From the NCBI GenBank assembly GCA_012845835.1, contig JABAKD010000010.1, positions 7,446,597 to 7,510,596 of the forward strand: a DNA stretch of 64,000 nt, given 5' to 3'. The DNA comes from Undaria pinnatifida (Eukaryota; Sar; Phaeophyceae; Laminariales; Alariaceae). Shown here in pieces: positions 9,529-24,500 of the stretch. A model generated the notes under the pieces. The model did not search any database. It saw nothing but the letters and a program-made list of their open reading frames with translations, and was not told the DNA's origin. Every line of letters begins with the position of its first letter. Positions within the stretch are counted from its first letter, which is position 1. Position numbers and translations under genes: made by a program.

Positions 9529-12500
9529 CTGTAGATACATAAAAATGGGTTTCGTAATCGGCGGGGCGGGAGGGGGGAGTGGGGGGGGGAGTGGGGACGG
9601 AGGGAGAGGGGGCATGGCGCATGGAGGGGAAAAAAGAATGGAGGGGCTGTTCCGTTGTGGTTATGTAAATAGTGGGTTTCGTATTAGAGGGGGGGGGGGG
9701 GGAGTGGACGGGAGTCGAGAGGGAAAGGGGGCATGGTGTATTGGAGGAGAGGGGGGGGGCGCGTGTTGGGTTGAGGAGCCCCGACAGTCAAATATCATTG
9801 TAGTTATATAAAAAGCGGGTTTCGCAATGGGGGAGAGGGGGGGGGGGCGGGGGGTGAGGGGGAGAGGGGGCATGGAGTATTGCATGGGTGGGGGGGTGGA
9901 GCGGGGGCTGAGGAACCTCGACTGTCACAAACAAGTTAGGGCTGAAAGTGTTATCCCTGTCGCAGCACGCGCCCTTAACAGATTTGGTACGTCGGAACAG
10001 CCCCCCCTCTCGCTCCCCCCCCCCAACATCATCCGGCGTGTGTATGATGTGTGTTGTCTTCACATCACCGTAGGATTGACCATCAAACGGCGCTTTTAGA
10101 AGGTTTCACAATCGGTCTTAAGGCGAGACATTAGAAGGTTTACCACGATCGGTTTGAAGGCGAGACATTACAAGGTTCGTCACATTCGATTTTTAAGGCC
10201 AGACATTAGAAGGCTTATTACAATCGTTTTTACGGCGAGTCAGTAGTAGAAGGTCTATCACAATCGTTTTTTAAGGCGAGACATTGCGAGGTTTCTGTCA
10301 CTATCGGTTTTGAGGAGAGAAACAATTATAAGGACTAACGCAATCCGTTTTAAGGCGAGGCACTAGAAGGTGCATCACAATCGCTTTTAGGGTGAGAAAT
10401 AGAAGGTTTATCACAATCGGTTCTTAAGGTGAGACATAAGGTGTATTACAATCGGTTCCTAAGGTGAGACATAAAAGCCCCGAAAGCGAAGAGCATCAGA
10501 AAAAAGCGGTCCATGCCTGCCTTGACATGCGTCTACAACACAAACAAAACCAAAGGCTGGCCGTCAGATGGACGACGATTGTGTCCCTACGTGTTATGCT
10601 CGACAAACTCTAAAACACAGTTATGCCACTATTGTGCTCTTAAAATCGCCCAATTATGCCAAAATAAATGCTAACACGTAGCATCATGGCCGTGCCTTGT
10701 ATAAGCCTGATATGTTCACCTCATCACGACGTCGAGCAAGGCGAACAGACCGATGCTGTACGAAAACAAAAAATAATGTCATCACGCCTTACCCCAAGTA
10801 TGCTCGTTATGCTACACAAACCACGACTAATCATGCCACTTTTTATGCTCTTAAACACGTCCAATTAGGCAAAAAAAGTGCTCCTATTTATAGCATAATG
10901 GATACACAAGCCTAATTTGTTCACCTCGTCATCCTTGTCGATGTCGTGAAGTGCGAACAGACCGATCCGCCGCTGCCCCTGGACTGTCCACTTCTGTGTC
11001 TCGGCATTGGGTCCGCAGCTGTGGTTGACAAATCGCAAGATGCTCCCTCTTTGGCTAGCATCGATAACTTCACCCCCGCCCAGGTCCATCACATATTTAT
11101 GCTTCTCGCATTCCTTGAGGGACGCCTATGGAGATATTTCGTTCGGGGCGCGGAGGATGATGCATTGACAACAAAGGGGGGTGAGATTTCGTTCTGGGAC
11201 GCAGGAGGATGATGAGGACGACGCATCCAAAACAAAAAAAAACAGGCAAGCATGTAGCGAAAGTTCGTACAGGGAGCGGAGGACGAAACATGGACAAAAA
11301 AAAAACACGGGAGGCGAGATTTTCGTTTTGGCCGATAGTTCGTTCGGGAGCACAGGATGACGCATCGACAAAAAACACAAGGGGAGAGCCTTGTGATAAT
11401 TTTCATTCGGAAAATAGGTTTCGTTTGGGGCGTGGAGGATGATGCATCGACAACAAAAAAATGAGAAAGCGCCAGGAGATAGCTCCTTCGGGCCCGAAGG
11501 TTTGCAATCGACACAAAAAGCATGCTACCGCAGGGGCGCAACCAATTTTTGTTAGGAAGGAGCATACCGCATACCCCGACATTAACCTCTTTACAACCAT
11601 GACATCTGTGTCAGCGCAGATTTGAGGGCGAACATGTCGGAGATACCGCAAAAAGGAGTAATTGTCAGAACCGCACTCAAGAATCGCCACCGCCAGAAAA
11701 ATTATGGTAGGGGATAGATCGTTATCATCCCCTAGTGAGAACACGCAAAAATGGGGATTTCCAACATAGCCAGAGGAGTCTACAATACTTCAAAAACAGG
11801 GGATTTCAACATAGATATGGCGGTGACAACACTTGAAAAATGTCGGGTAGGGATTCCAACAGAGCGATGGCTGCGTTTTTGTATGGGGGCTGTTGCCAAA
11901 CTTTCGAAAACCGCCGTGTTTTCGAGAACCTCGCACGGTTTTGCGAACCGCTCTCGAACCGGGACCGGTAACACGCATCCCTGTTTAGAACTGCACCCAT
12001 ATTCTTGGCAATAAACTACTTCGAAATTACTTGAAACTAGTTAATCCCTTTGGAACTAAACCTATATTCTTGGGAATAAAACGAAGTAGGGCGCCCGATG
12101 TAAGAGTGTCCATAACAAGACAAAACGGACTTAAGAACGGCCAGATCGCCTTGGCACGTCGTCTTGTGACGCCAATATCCAAAACCTACATGATACCGAA
12201 TCGGAGATAGAGCGTGACGGATACCATAGCGGTGACATTCGCCTGTTCCGAGGGGATCTTAACCCCTTTGAGACTTCAGAAGGCAAACATTAACGACCAA
12301 AAATGACGGTTGCGGCATCGGTCACTGCTGACTGGCGACGATAAGAGTGGTCTCCGAACGACGACGCCAACAATGCAAAGATGCGTACGGGACGGGCGCA
12401 GCACGATGCTGCTCGTACTACCGCGCGCTCACGCTGTGGTAGGCGCTTGGAACACATCACAATCATCGTTTTTTGCGTGACGATACACGGACCCCAAAGG

Positions 12501-15500
12501 GTTAATTCGGGCACCTTACTGCACTTGGAAATAGTGTACATTTTGTTCCCAATAGTGCAAACTAAATATCTTACCACCTGGGACAACGACGATCTAGATG
12601 ATCTAGATCTTCTACAGTAGATCCTATTTGCTGCCATTACAAGATGCTGCGCAGGATCTGTATATGTGGAGTGCAGGAGCAACCCCTCTAGCATGTGCTA
12701 GATCACGCAGATCGTACGGCTCCCACCCGGCAACATGAGCAAAATCATACAGATCCTCCTGAAATTGATCTAGATATACAAGTGGGGATCGGTGATTGAT
12801 CTGTCCGACGTGTGACATTTGTTGGCAGAAATTGTCGATTTTATGGCATCGGTCACATGGAGCAGCCCGAGTTTGCTGGGTCAGGGGGTGCAACGTAAGG
12901 CATTGTACCACTCCACGAGCGCAGCACGGCGATCCTTACACTGCTGCAGCTTGCAGCTCTTCGCACGATAATCGCTCGATGCCACCGCACTCGTCCTTTC
13001 TTCTCGCTCGCTATACACGGGCCCCAAAAGGTTGATTTTCAAGTTTTAAAAGTGGCACATAGACTGAGGTAATATCAATGGGATGGATAGAGAGCTCACC
13101 TAACAAGTTGGCAGCCCGGATCTTCGGGGCGGTGGGCTGTTCGCGTTTGCGAGCAGAAAGCACTTCCTGGTCGGATAGAGGTACGGGCGTAGACCCAACT
13201 CATCCCCTAACCCTAATCCTACCCCCCAACCCGGACCCCAACCCGGACTCCAAACAGGCCAGAAAAAGGACAATAAACGCGGCTGCGCCGCTTCTGGAAA
13301 TTTATTTTATTATTCCGATCTGCGGACCACCACTTAGACCTCGGCCAATTAATGAGAGAGCGTAAGAACTACCCTCCAAGATCCGAGCGGCCACACTGTT
13401 AGGTCTTCTGTGGATAGATGAACGACAGAAAGGGGTGTCTCACGGGGTTTCGAATATTGCAAGGCGCTATCGCCCATACACCGGTTAAAGAGGTTCCTTG
13501 TACAAACTGCAAAAATGATCCCACTGTAGAACGAGGTAATATGTCCAAACACATTTGGTGGAGTTCTAAAATAATCAGCCGGATTTTCGTTTCTGGAAAC
13601 ACAACCTCCCAGCCGGTTTTCGATTAAAGTGGGGTTTTCTAAACGGTGCTCACTCATAGTCAAGTGTCATTTATCATGAGTGGCCACAAGAAGGACAGAT
13701 TCCGGAAGCTATGTATTGCTTGAAATTGTCCGCACAAATTCAACGATGAGCCTGTTTATTAACTGGAATTGTCCGACAGCATAATTCGGAAACGAGTATA
13801 AAATCTAATTCTCTTGACGGTTGATTTCGGAGACTCGCTGACAGAGTGGGATTTTTTATTTTTGCATTGTGAGTAAAAGCGTCAAGCCTTGAAAAAAAAG
13901 CGAAAAAAAATAGCAGTCCTCCACATTCGTAATTTTTCGAATTGTAACGGGAGCATTTTTGCATTTGAAATCTGAGCGTTTTCAGCCGCGAAAACAGAAA
14001 AAAAAACTCCACAGTCGTAATTTTTCGAACTAGAATGGGAGCATTTTGACCTAGAATGGGAACATTTTGAAGTAGAATGGGAGCCTTTAGAATTAATAAT
14101 CTATAAAGAATCAGGCCATCTCTTATAATAGCGTATCCGAAACCGAAAATGAGTTTGATTTTCGGAAGGCAGAATCAGACCGGCAGAATCGGATCGACGA
14201 CCCTTGCAATGAAGCCAGAATTTAAATACAGCTTGTTTTCTAACAAAGTTCTCGCGAAATATAATCAACAACGGCGATCGCTCGACCACGTACATACTCG
14301 CACGAGTTCGCTGCACCAGAGCATGTCAGCGCACACGCAGAGTAAGCTTTGTAGGTGGGGCGAGGGAAAACACGCCTTGCGCGCATCACGCGAGGATTGA
14401 TGTCTTCCCCCTCGCTCCCGTCGATCTTGTGCATCAACATGTCGCAGACGGCGGCTGTCCACGTCCTAGACAAATACGGGTAGTACCGTATGTGACGGTG
14501 TATAGCACACCTCCTTGGACGAGTTTCGTATCATATGTATGCCGATTTCTCGACGACCGGTAAAAAGAGTCTAAACGCCGAGCGACACGTCTATCTATGG
14601 AAAGATCTGGACGACATCCTCCCAAAGCCGCCACCGTTGTTATCCGCGCCGCGCTGGTTTCGGAGGAAACCGGCTCTGAGCTCAGCATTTCATCCCAGGG
14701 GGGTGTTATACACTAACACTGACAGTAACACTAACACTTAACACTAACACTAACACTAACACTAACACTAACACTAACACTAACACTAACACTAACACTA
14801 GCACTAAAACTAACACTAACAATAACACTAACACTAACACTAACACTAACACTAACACTAACACTAACACTAACACTAACACTAACACTAACACTAACAC
14901 TAACACTAACACTAACGCTAACGCTAACACTAACACTAGCACTAAAACTAACACTAACACTAACACTAACACTGACACTAACACTAGTACTAACGCTAAC
15001 ACTAACACTAACACTAACACTTAACACTAACACTAACACTAACACTAACACTAACACTAACACTACTAACACCAACACTAACACTAACACTAACACTAGC
15101 ACTAAAACTAACACTAACACTAACACTAACACTAGTACTAACACTAGTACCAACACTAACACTAACACTAACACTTAACACTAACAATGACACTAACACT
15201 AACACTAACACTAACACTAACACTAACACTAACACTAACACTAACACTAACACTAACACTAACACTAACACTAACACTAACACCAACACTAACACTAACA
15301 CTAACACTAACACTAACACTAACACTTGTCATATACGTAGTAGTAGTCCTGTAGTAGTAGCGTATGTCTCTGTTTGTCGAATGGTGCAATCGGGACTGCA
15401 ACGAGAGTGACAAGGCTCTCGAAGTCGTCACCATCACTATCCGATCCCATCGGCACGTGGTGAGGCCTTAGGTGCGTGCCAGCGGATAAAAGGGCGCAGT

Positions 15501-18500
15501 AGCAGCAGCAGCACGCCTATGATACGTGCTGCGTGCTTACAGCAGACAGATGTATAGATGTGTCTGACGCGTTTATCTTGTGTTGTACTACTACAGTACT
15601 AATACCGTGTTCGACTTGTTACCAAGCTTGTAGTCTCCCATGACATGTGTAAAACCAAATCCGGATGCCGTTTTCGGATGGGAATTTCATCAGAAAATTG
15701 ATCTTTTTTTCTGCTCGAGGCCGATCCGAAAACGATACTGTATCCGAAAATGGAAGCCTGAAAAATCGCCATTTTCGGGTCATAAGATGGCCAAACGGGA
15801 TTTGCGATCCCAAAACGTTCAGTTCCTGTTTCGGATACGCTATTATAAGAGACGGTCTCAGCCGTCAAAACAGAAAAAAAAGGTCCTTCAATTCACACCA
15901 ACTTTTCGGAATACGAGTGGGGTCATTAATGATTGTGGCAGTACAAAAGTAAAAAACTCAGCCTTTACAAAACAGAAAAAACAACAAAATCCTTCCCATA
16001 ACTTTTCGGAATTAAGGTGAGCTCATTTGCAGCATGCTAAAAAGGGTGTTAAGCCTGGATAAAACAGAAAAAAAAATCAAGCCAAAAAATGGGGTCACTT
16101 TCGCATTATTAACCCATAAGACTTGAGCCTTGCAAAAAAAAAACAGCCCTTCACATAAACTTACTCTTGAGAGTATTAGCGGGATGGCTTTCGCACAAAA
16201 AGCAAAAAGTTAAGGGTTAACCATTTCAGAGACGCACTCACGTTTCAGGCGGACAAACGAGTCGGAGTGCATGTGAATTTTTTCTACGGTTCAGAAAGCG
16301 TTAGATGAGCCTTGAAAAAAACAGAACAAAACAACAATCTTTCATATTATCAAGGACTCTGCCCTATACAACCTCACACATATGGAACACGGCCTACCTG
16401 TCGCAACTGCCAATCGTCCTCAGACATAACTTCCCCGACGTACTCGCCGATGAGAGCACCCGCTGGGATGTGTGTCTGCGTTTACACCAGGACCAAGGGG
16501 GGCGGGTGGGGGGAAGGGGAGGGGGAAGGATAAGAGTTCCTGCTGAGACATGACTTTGCGTGTACAGCCAGAACATACGGGGGGGAGGGGGAGGGGGGGG
16601 GGGGTAAGAGACTCTGCTGGGGTGCGAGTTTGTATTTACAACCAGGGCAAAGGGAGGGGGTGGGGGAAAGGAGAGGAGGGGAGGGGGGACGGCAAGAGAA
16701 AGACAAGTGGGCACAGGGTCCAAGCTTAAACGAAAGCACTGCCGCAAAATTTAATTCCGAACAGATTGTCCCAAGCATGTTCTTGGAAAAATGAAAGGGT
16801 TCAACCACTTAAAACTGCACTCCCGATATGTGAACCAAACCTTCGGAATTAGACTACTGCCAGAGAAAATAAAAAGAGTTGGCGAAGGGTAAATATGGAT
16901 GGGCACACCGAATAACGGCGGGGGGAACGAATCCTCACCGAATGCCCGCAGGGGAAAAGTAAACAAACAATCCATGATTCCGAAGGGGGGGGGAAGGGGG
17001 GTGTACTCAGTTTGTGCATGGCCGTAGTCGTATGACCATAATAGACTTTAGACCTTGGCATCTCTAGTATGCCGGGACGGAGCACGTCGGGTTTTCATCA
17101 GTCAGGAAATATTGCTTGCACCAAGCGCGAAGCGCCGTGAGGTGTTCGGCGAGCCGCATGAAGAGTGACTGCATCCTTCCAAGAACCGCTCGTAAGACGG
17201 ACTTCGGAAGTTGTGCAGCGCCAATGAGTTACTTTGTTTTCTGGTGTGGCCCCTCCAGAGACAGCAATGGGTATTACTGTGTAACTGCCTCGTGGGTGCC
17301 TTACCATATTCACACTACGTGATGCGATCATTCCGCTTGTGCGGAGTTAGGGTTCTCCACCCCGCACAATATGATCTTCTCGATAACGTTCATGGTGACC
17401 GCCAAAAAAAAAAACGTACCCTGGTTTTCTAGCTCACGCAGTGATTGGCATGTTTTACAGCGTCGTTGCCGACCAACGCCAACCCCAATATACATACAAT
17501 GTTTTACAGCGTCGGTGCCGACCGAGGCCAACTATTATATGCATATTTATTTTCCATCGTGGAGGAGGAGGGGGGGGGGGGGGAGGGCATCAACGCAGAA
17601 GTTGGACGACACAGGAAGACTGGGCTTACACCATAACCAACCCGTGTGACGCTACGCGCACAGCGAAGCGTTCCCGCCAAGACACCTATAAAAATAAAAA
17701 ACGACCTAAATTCACTTGCGCTGGGCAGGAGGCCAAATGGCCTACACACGAGGTGTTGAATTCCTGCCCAATTTTATGCTCAAGAGGCCCCCCCATATCA
17801 TCAAAACATACCCGAGCGGTGGCCTCGAAACCCAGACGAGTTTGCGCAGACAAGACAGACATATACTTTTTACTCCCTTTACCACCGTGACCGCTTTTTT
17901 CGATAAACCTTCGAATTTAGAGGGGGGATATTTTTGTAGCGGTCAAAAGGGTCAAATGAAGCTCTACGCCAGGGCTTCGACGATACGGAACATGAACACA
18001 CAAATTAGATATAACTATATTATATGTACGTACTAAGCGATCTATTTTGTCGATGGCCTGTCATGCACAACCAAAACCCAACGCACTTGTTTCGCACAGA
18101 GGCGCGACACGCACCTTGGCGACGAGGCCGATTCCCTTGGCCCCAACGTCCTGGACGCTGACCTTCTTCTTCAGATATTCGTGCCTATACCGCTGAATGC
18201 TCTGCTCATACACAGAGCAGCAGTAACGCCAAACAATAACACAGCAGCAGTAACGGCAAACAGCAGCAGACAGCAAAACGAAGCACGAGTTAAAAAAACA
18301 AAGACAATGAAGACGTGGCCTAAAATAAAAAAAAGCCTTCCAAGTTGGGGGGGGTGGCGTTTGCGCGGGCTAATTTTAGACAAAAGCGTACAGAAAAGAA
18401 ACATCGTTTAACGTTTTTACTACGATACAGTAGAGGGGCCTACCAGGCACATATGTATACGTATAGTATAATTGTCGAAAAAAAAAAATATTCAGGCATA

Positions 18501-21500
18501 TCTCTTCGTGCTCGCACCTTTGTCCGAAACGTTGGATGGGGTGGGCACAATTCGACCGTCGAGGTCACGATGCCGGAGGTTTGGGCGCGATCCGTGGAGT
18601 ATGTCGCGCGTGGCAAGCCTTTTAAACTTTTTTGGCCTTGGGCACACTTAAGGCAAATCCCCGGGTTTCCGCAACATCCCCGGGGATTGGGTTTCTGCAT
18701 CCCCTATGCCCGTGTACGCACGTAAGTTTTGGATGCAAACCGGGTTTTTCTGCTCGTACAGGGTACACGTACGTTTCCCTACTTTTGCACAGAGCACCAC
18801 GCTACGATCCTGCCGCCCAGCAGCAGTCCAGCCCCCTAGCACCAGCAGCCTGCAACTCTATGCGCGTGTGACTGCTGTTGTAGTACGTGATTACTTTGAT
18901 GGGAGCCTGCGATGCTCTACCCGCCTATACGCCACTACCTCTCGCTGCGGCTGCTGCTTCTGCTGCTTCTGTCAAGTGACATGCCGGCGTAAAGTGCAAG
19001 GATCGTTTGAATATCACATTAGTACTAAAACGGTCCTTATGTTTATGTTCATGTTGGTGTGCTTCTTATGTTATATCGTACCATACCAAGAGAGCACAAC
19101 GCCACAACTCTGCCGCGCAGCAGCAGCGGTAGGCAACACCATTTACGTAAGATCGCAGACGACAGACAGCAGACAACATGCGGAGAGCACAACGCTAGCC
19201 TACGATGCTCTACCCGCCTATGCGCCACTACCTCTCGCTGCTGCTGCTACTGCTGCTTATGCCAAGTGTCAAGTGACATGCCGGCGTAAAGTGTAGGATC
19301 ATTTGAATATCATATTAGTACTCAAACGGTCCTTATATTCATGTTCATGTTGGTGCGCTTCGTATATGATATCGTACCACACCAAGAGAGCACAACGCCA
19401 CAACTCTACCCCACAGCAGCAGCGGTAGGCAACACTATTTATGTAAGATCGCAGATGATAGACAGCAGAAAAAATGCGGAGAGCACAACGCTACAACCCT
19501 GCCGCACAGCAGCAGCGGTAGGTGACACCATTTATGTGCGCCTGGCGTGTCCTCGCCATGCTGCGGCGAGTTGCTTGTGTCGGAGCCTGTCATAATTTGT
19601 CACCCCACCATACCACACGTTTCTGCTGTGCTGCCGCTCTGGGTGCGCGTGTCCATCGATGCGGAAACATAGGGACCTTTGGAAAAGTAAAAATTTAGAT
19701 ACGAACCCATACTTATACATTGACATCCACAGAGGCAGTTCTTTTAACGAGTATTTTTCCTGTGGTTTTTGCGAAGATCGCAGATGGCAGACAGCAGACA
19801 ACGTGCCGAGAGCAAAACGCTACAGGTGAGACCATGTGCGTGCGCGTGCTGTATCCTCTATTTACGGCGGCGAGTTGCTTTTTTTGTCATAGCATATGTC
19901 ACGTGTTATTATCCTATTGCTCCCTGGTTCTCAATACGTGCCGCATCCCACGCCACACGTGTCCCTTCTAGCTTCCTGGCGGTTCCGAAGCTGGAGTTCG
20001 AATTGTGACGCTCTTCTTGAAATCATACATATCATACGGTGCAAAAGTTTTGTGTGTTATCAAGTGGTGCTGTGTGTATTTTGTCAAGAAACAGATCGGT
20101 CGTGGGCACGTCTATATCGAGTATACCCCAAAAAGTGCTAAAAGTACTGCTATTGAGTGCACCCAAGAAGTACTGCTGTGCGGGTAAAATGCGAACTCAT
20201 TATTTTTTTCTTTTTTGTATATGTACAAACAAAAATGGTCATTGCGTCCGGTGGTGAAAATAATGTGTCCTTACTTGCGCCACACCCATAGGCTCCTACT
20301 TCCCGGAGGGGAACGTTGTACTGCGGTATAGTAGTGAGAAGGATTTTTTGCCGCCCTATATCGAGAAGCCGCCCTATTCGTATAGGCAGTTATCTCCAGA
20401 ACTTCAGTCATGCCAACTTACTAATAGTATTAAAATGAAAATACACTCCAGCTGTGAGATCGGAGATTTCGTCGAAACTCATCTTTGCAAGCTGTGTGTG
20501 AGACTCCGATCGCGCGTATTACTGGGTGTGCGTCCTCATTAAGGATATAGGTCGGCGACTCCCCTTGCAACTACAGTGTAGCTTGTTCCAGGGTCAACAG
20601 GGTTATGTTAGTCAGTCTGTGCGCGGAAACTATAAAACCCGTTTTTGAGGGGAACAAAATCTGACAGCTGTGGAAGGAAATGCATCAATTTATCATTTGT
20701 ATGCTGTAAGTCGTACAACCAGTGAGGGGAGGGCGGAGTGTTCGAAGGGTTGAGGGGGGGGGGTTCGGGGGAGGGGGGGGGGGGGGCGGGGGGAGGGGAA
20801 GGGGTTTCCAACAGCTTTAGGTCACATAGACGTAGGTACTTGCTATACACGTGGTGCTAGGTCTAGGCGATGGTTTGGGTGGTGGGGAAGGAGGGGGCGT
20901 TTGGGGGGGGGGAAATGAATTGGAGCTACGGCATGGATGGCTAGAAATATAATGAGGTGATATCAACTGCCTGGTAGTGTTTATTACTCTGGCACACTTT
21001 CATTTTAGGTGGGGCGTTTGAACAAGAGGGAGCAGGGGTGGGGGAACTATTACAACCGCCCTATATATGGACACCCTAATCCAACCGCCTTATATAGGCC
21101 ACACTGCGGTACTGCAAAATATATCACGCCAAATCCGAGTATTTTGTCCAAGAAAAAATGAACGCAGTTCCGAAGGGGGTGTTAAAATAGTTCCACAGCG
21201 GATGGCAAAATTCGACGAAATCGAGTAGCAGCGAGAATGCTGTGTTACAGTACACTAACCCTCTACGCTATAATAATGGCCATGATTAGGAGGTCGCAAT
21301 TGTGCGCCTGTGAATACTCCTAAAATCCGAACAAGGAAGGATGTAAAATAGGAAAAACGTGTATGTAACATGGCAAAAACAGAACTAGTGCTCAAAAGTT
21401 CAAGCTGAGGTGTCTAGTGTAATGCGAATAGCAACGGTGCTCCATCTGGAAAGAAATGTGTAGTCAATGGCCAAGTAAACAGGGAAAACACCAAATAAGT

Positions 21501-24500
21501 ATCGGACGCCCCCCCCCCGCGGTCCCGCCCTACCCCTGAAAACAAAACAATGGCTGTGGCCAACGTCACTCACTCGATTATCGCAAGTTGCCCTGCCCTC
21601 CAGGCCGCACGTCTTTGGAGTACATTCTTCATGGGTTGCTCTGTTGGAGCAACCTTCCATGCACCCGGCCTGGCCGAGGGGGGGTGGGACGCAGCCACAC
21701 CGGTGCGCCTCGCTCGGGTCCTTCGCTGGTGGCTATTTTGTAAGGAGGCGCGGGGGGCGGGGGGGGCGAGGGGAGGTGAGCGATGCCGAGAGCGGCATGT
21801 GGGCAGGTGGGAACGTTACGGAGAGAAGCAAAGGGAAAGGCTAGCCGCGGCGGTCGTTCTGAATAAGACAGCGAAAAAGCATGTCGTTTTATGAATACGT
21901 ACTGCTTACTGTACACGAAAGCAAGGTCCCGAGATTTTGAAGCAAAAAAAAAAAAAGGAAATTGGTTGTAATGGATATCGAACGAAAATCCAGTTCCATA
22001 CATAATGTGAGATACCGATAAACAAAAGATATCCCTGGTATGATATCATACCTGGTAATTGATACCTGGTACGTCGATTTTGTTCCTTCAGATAAGTATC
22101 AGCGTGAGGGCCGGGGGATGTAGGGAAAAACGCATTCGATACGGCATAAACTTTGATATTTCCAGATATTTCGATTTTCCAGGCTGGATAATTTGGATAT
22201 ATCGCAACTTTCGATGCGACATCCAAATCTGTTGTGCATAGTGTAAGCCGCGATAAAACCAGATAAAACGAAGAGCATCACAGAAAAGGTCAGATGCCAT
22301 GGCCATATTTATATACCTTGTAAAAAATTACAAATGCACTACACTTGTGTACAAGATCGAGGATTTCGTCGAAACTCATGTTTGCACGCTGTGTGTGATT
22401 CTCCGATCGCGTGTTACGGGGTGTGTATGTCCACATGAAGGGTACAGGTTTGTATCATAAAAAAACGGCAGACGAACATACGTCTACTTTATTAACGCCG
22501 AGCACGGCAAACAAACCATACGACGCAATAAAAAAAACGAAAAACGCGCATACACGTCATGCGGTATATCGCGGCAAACGAGTGACTCCTGTTCACAACG
22601 GTATGGAAACGATGAACACCAACGAGAGCAATCATATCGCTGAACAGTTGCTACGATGAACTGCTGCATTTACTATATTGCATCTCGAAGACAGGGGCAG
22701 GGGGGGAGGGGTCGCTCACTTTCTTCCGACTAAGGTAAATGTTCGACGTGATGCTCCCGAACTCGTTCATAGCATCCTCGGCGCTCCGCATGCCAAGCTG
22801 GCCCACATCTCCGAGGAAAATGCGCATGTAATGCGCATGTGCCACGTCATAAGGAAGTCGGAAATCCCTCCACCCAGGGCGCAAACCAATGCCGCAACCA
22901 CCGCCACCACCGACACCGACACCACCACCAGCGCCACCAACACCATCACCACCGTGAGCGACGTCATCCAACAACCCCCACGCCCAGTTCGAGCCGAACT
23001 CCGTTTGAGGATACGGATCGTCGCCGCAGGGTGGTCTGTCTACGAGGTTGTGTGACGCAAGGCTGGCGCAGCCTCCTTCCGGCGTCGTCGGGAAGGGCAA
23101 AGTCAGAGGCGTGTTCACCACTGGGCTCCGGGATCGCTTCTTGGGCTTCTCACCGCTAGTCCTGAAGATCCCCTTAAAAGCCTTAGATCTCTCGGCAAGC
23201 GTCATGTTCTGCTGAGCGAAGGTGCTGTCAGCGTTGGTGCTGGTAGACGCCGCGTCACTATCTGTGTCTGCTGAAGTCGCCGCCACCGCCGTCGCCGCCG
23301 CAGACGCCGCCGACGCTGCGGCACCCTTCCTCATAATGTCAAACCCGCCAGTTGGTGGGACCGCCGAAGGCTTGAGGGCGTCCGACATTACAGCCCTACT
23401 CGTATCGTCGTCGCCGCTACCAGTTACCACCACCACCATCCCATCCGCCATCACCTCCGCTTCCTCTTCTGCGGCACTGGCATTCTTTGCCGCCGCAGAC
23501 GCCGTCGACGCACTCTTCGCACAGTCGCCATCGACATGTCCCGCGTGCGTCGGCCCCCCGATCTTCCCGTCTGGGATTCTATCGATCAAGCGACGCATGG
23601 TAGAAGGCAGCGACGCCGCCGCGGCGCCTGCGTAGACACCCTTCTTGACGTAGCGTGGGGGGCGCTCGGGAGGGGGCAGGGGGAAGAGCTCGCTCATGCG
23701 CAGCTCCTCCTGGCCGCCCGATCCTGTCGCAACCATCCCGGAAGCTCCCGTCTTAGCTGCTGCCGCCGACGGTGGCTTCCTCATTCCACCGCCCCCCCTT
23801 CCGCCATCGCCATCCCCACCACCACTACCGCCACCACCGCCTCCGCCGCCGCCACCGCCGCCGCCACCGCCACGGCTGCGGGTATCCCGTCCCCGAAGAC
23901 TCTCCCCCGCCCTACCACCAGGACCCTCACCCAGAGTGTCAAGCCCGAGCAGAGAGCACACCCGACGCTCGGAGTCGACCAGCTTGTCCGCGGGGCATGA
24001 GTCTACACCGACGTCTTCCCAGTTAACGAATTTCACGCGGGCGAGGGCAGACCTGGCCAGTGCCGCTCCGACCGAGTTCCTCTTCATCCCGTGGATGGCC
24101 ATCGCTCTTCCGTGAGATTCCACTGACGGAGCCGTCGCCGCCTCCATTACCGCCTGCACCAACTGCTCACCACCGGGGACGCCCTTGCCGCACACTAGTG
24201 CGCCGCTAGCGGACGCCCTCGGCTTTGCCGAGACAGAGGTCGAGAGCTGGCCTGCACCCGGAGGTGATTTAAAATCTCTCATTGAATTCGAGCTCCGTTG
24301 GCTGCTGCTACTGCTTCTTCTGCTTCGTGCAATTGAACGCCTCTCCTCTTCCCCCCCCCGGGGATGTCTGACCATTGCTGTCTCTGCGGATGACGCTGTC
24401 GCTGTCGAACGCTGCCACGGCACGAGCGCCCGTGTGGATGTCGAGACCTCGTCCGAAGCGCCGTCCGCCTGCCTGCCCCCGCGGCCCGGGTTGCTCTTCC

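Noticed and set aside
9518-9885. Gly-rich plus ORF and Pro-rich minus ORFs
   Set aside because: Produced by poly-G repeats within SET intron 5.
10085-10475. CRISPR-like array
   Set aside because: Repeats are diverged and contiguous, with no unique spacers; the context is a eukaryotic intron.
14706-15437. Long Leu-Val and Ser-Val ORFs
   Set aside because: Generated by the CACTAA hexamer array in every frame without stops.
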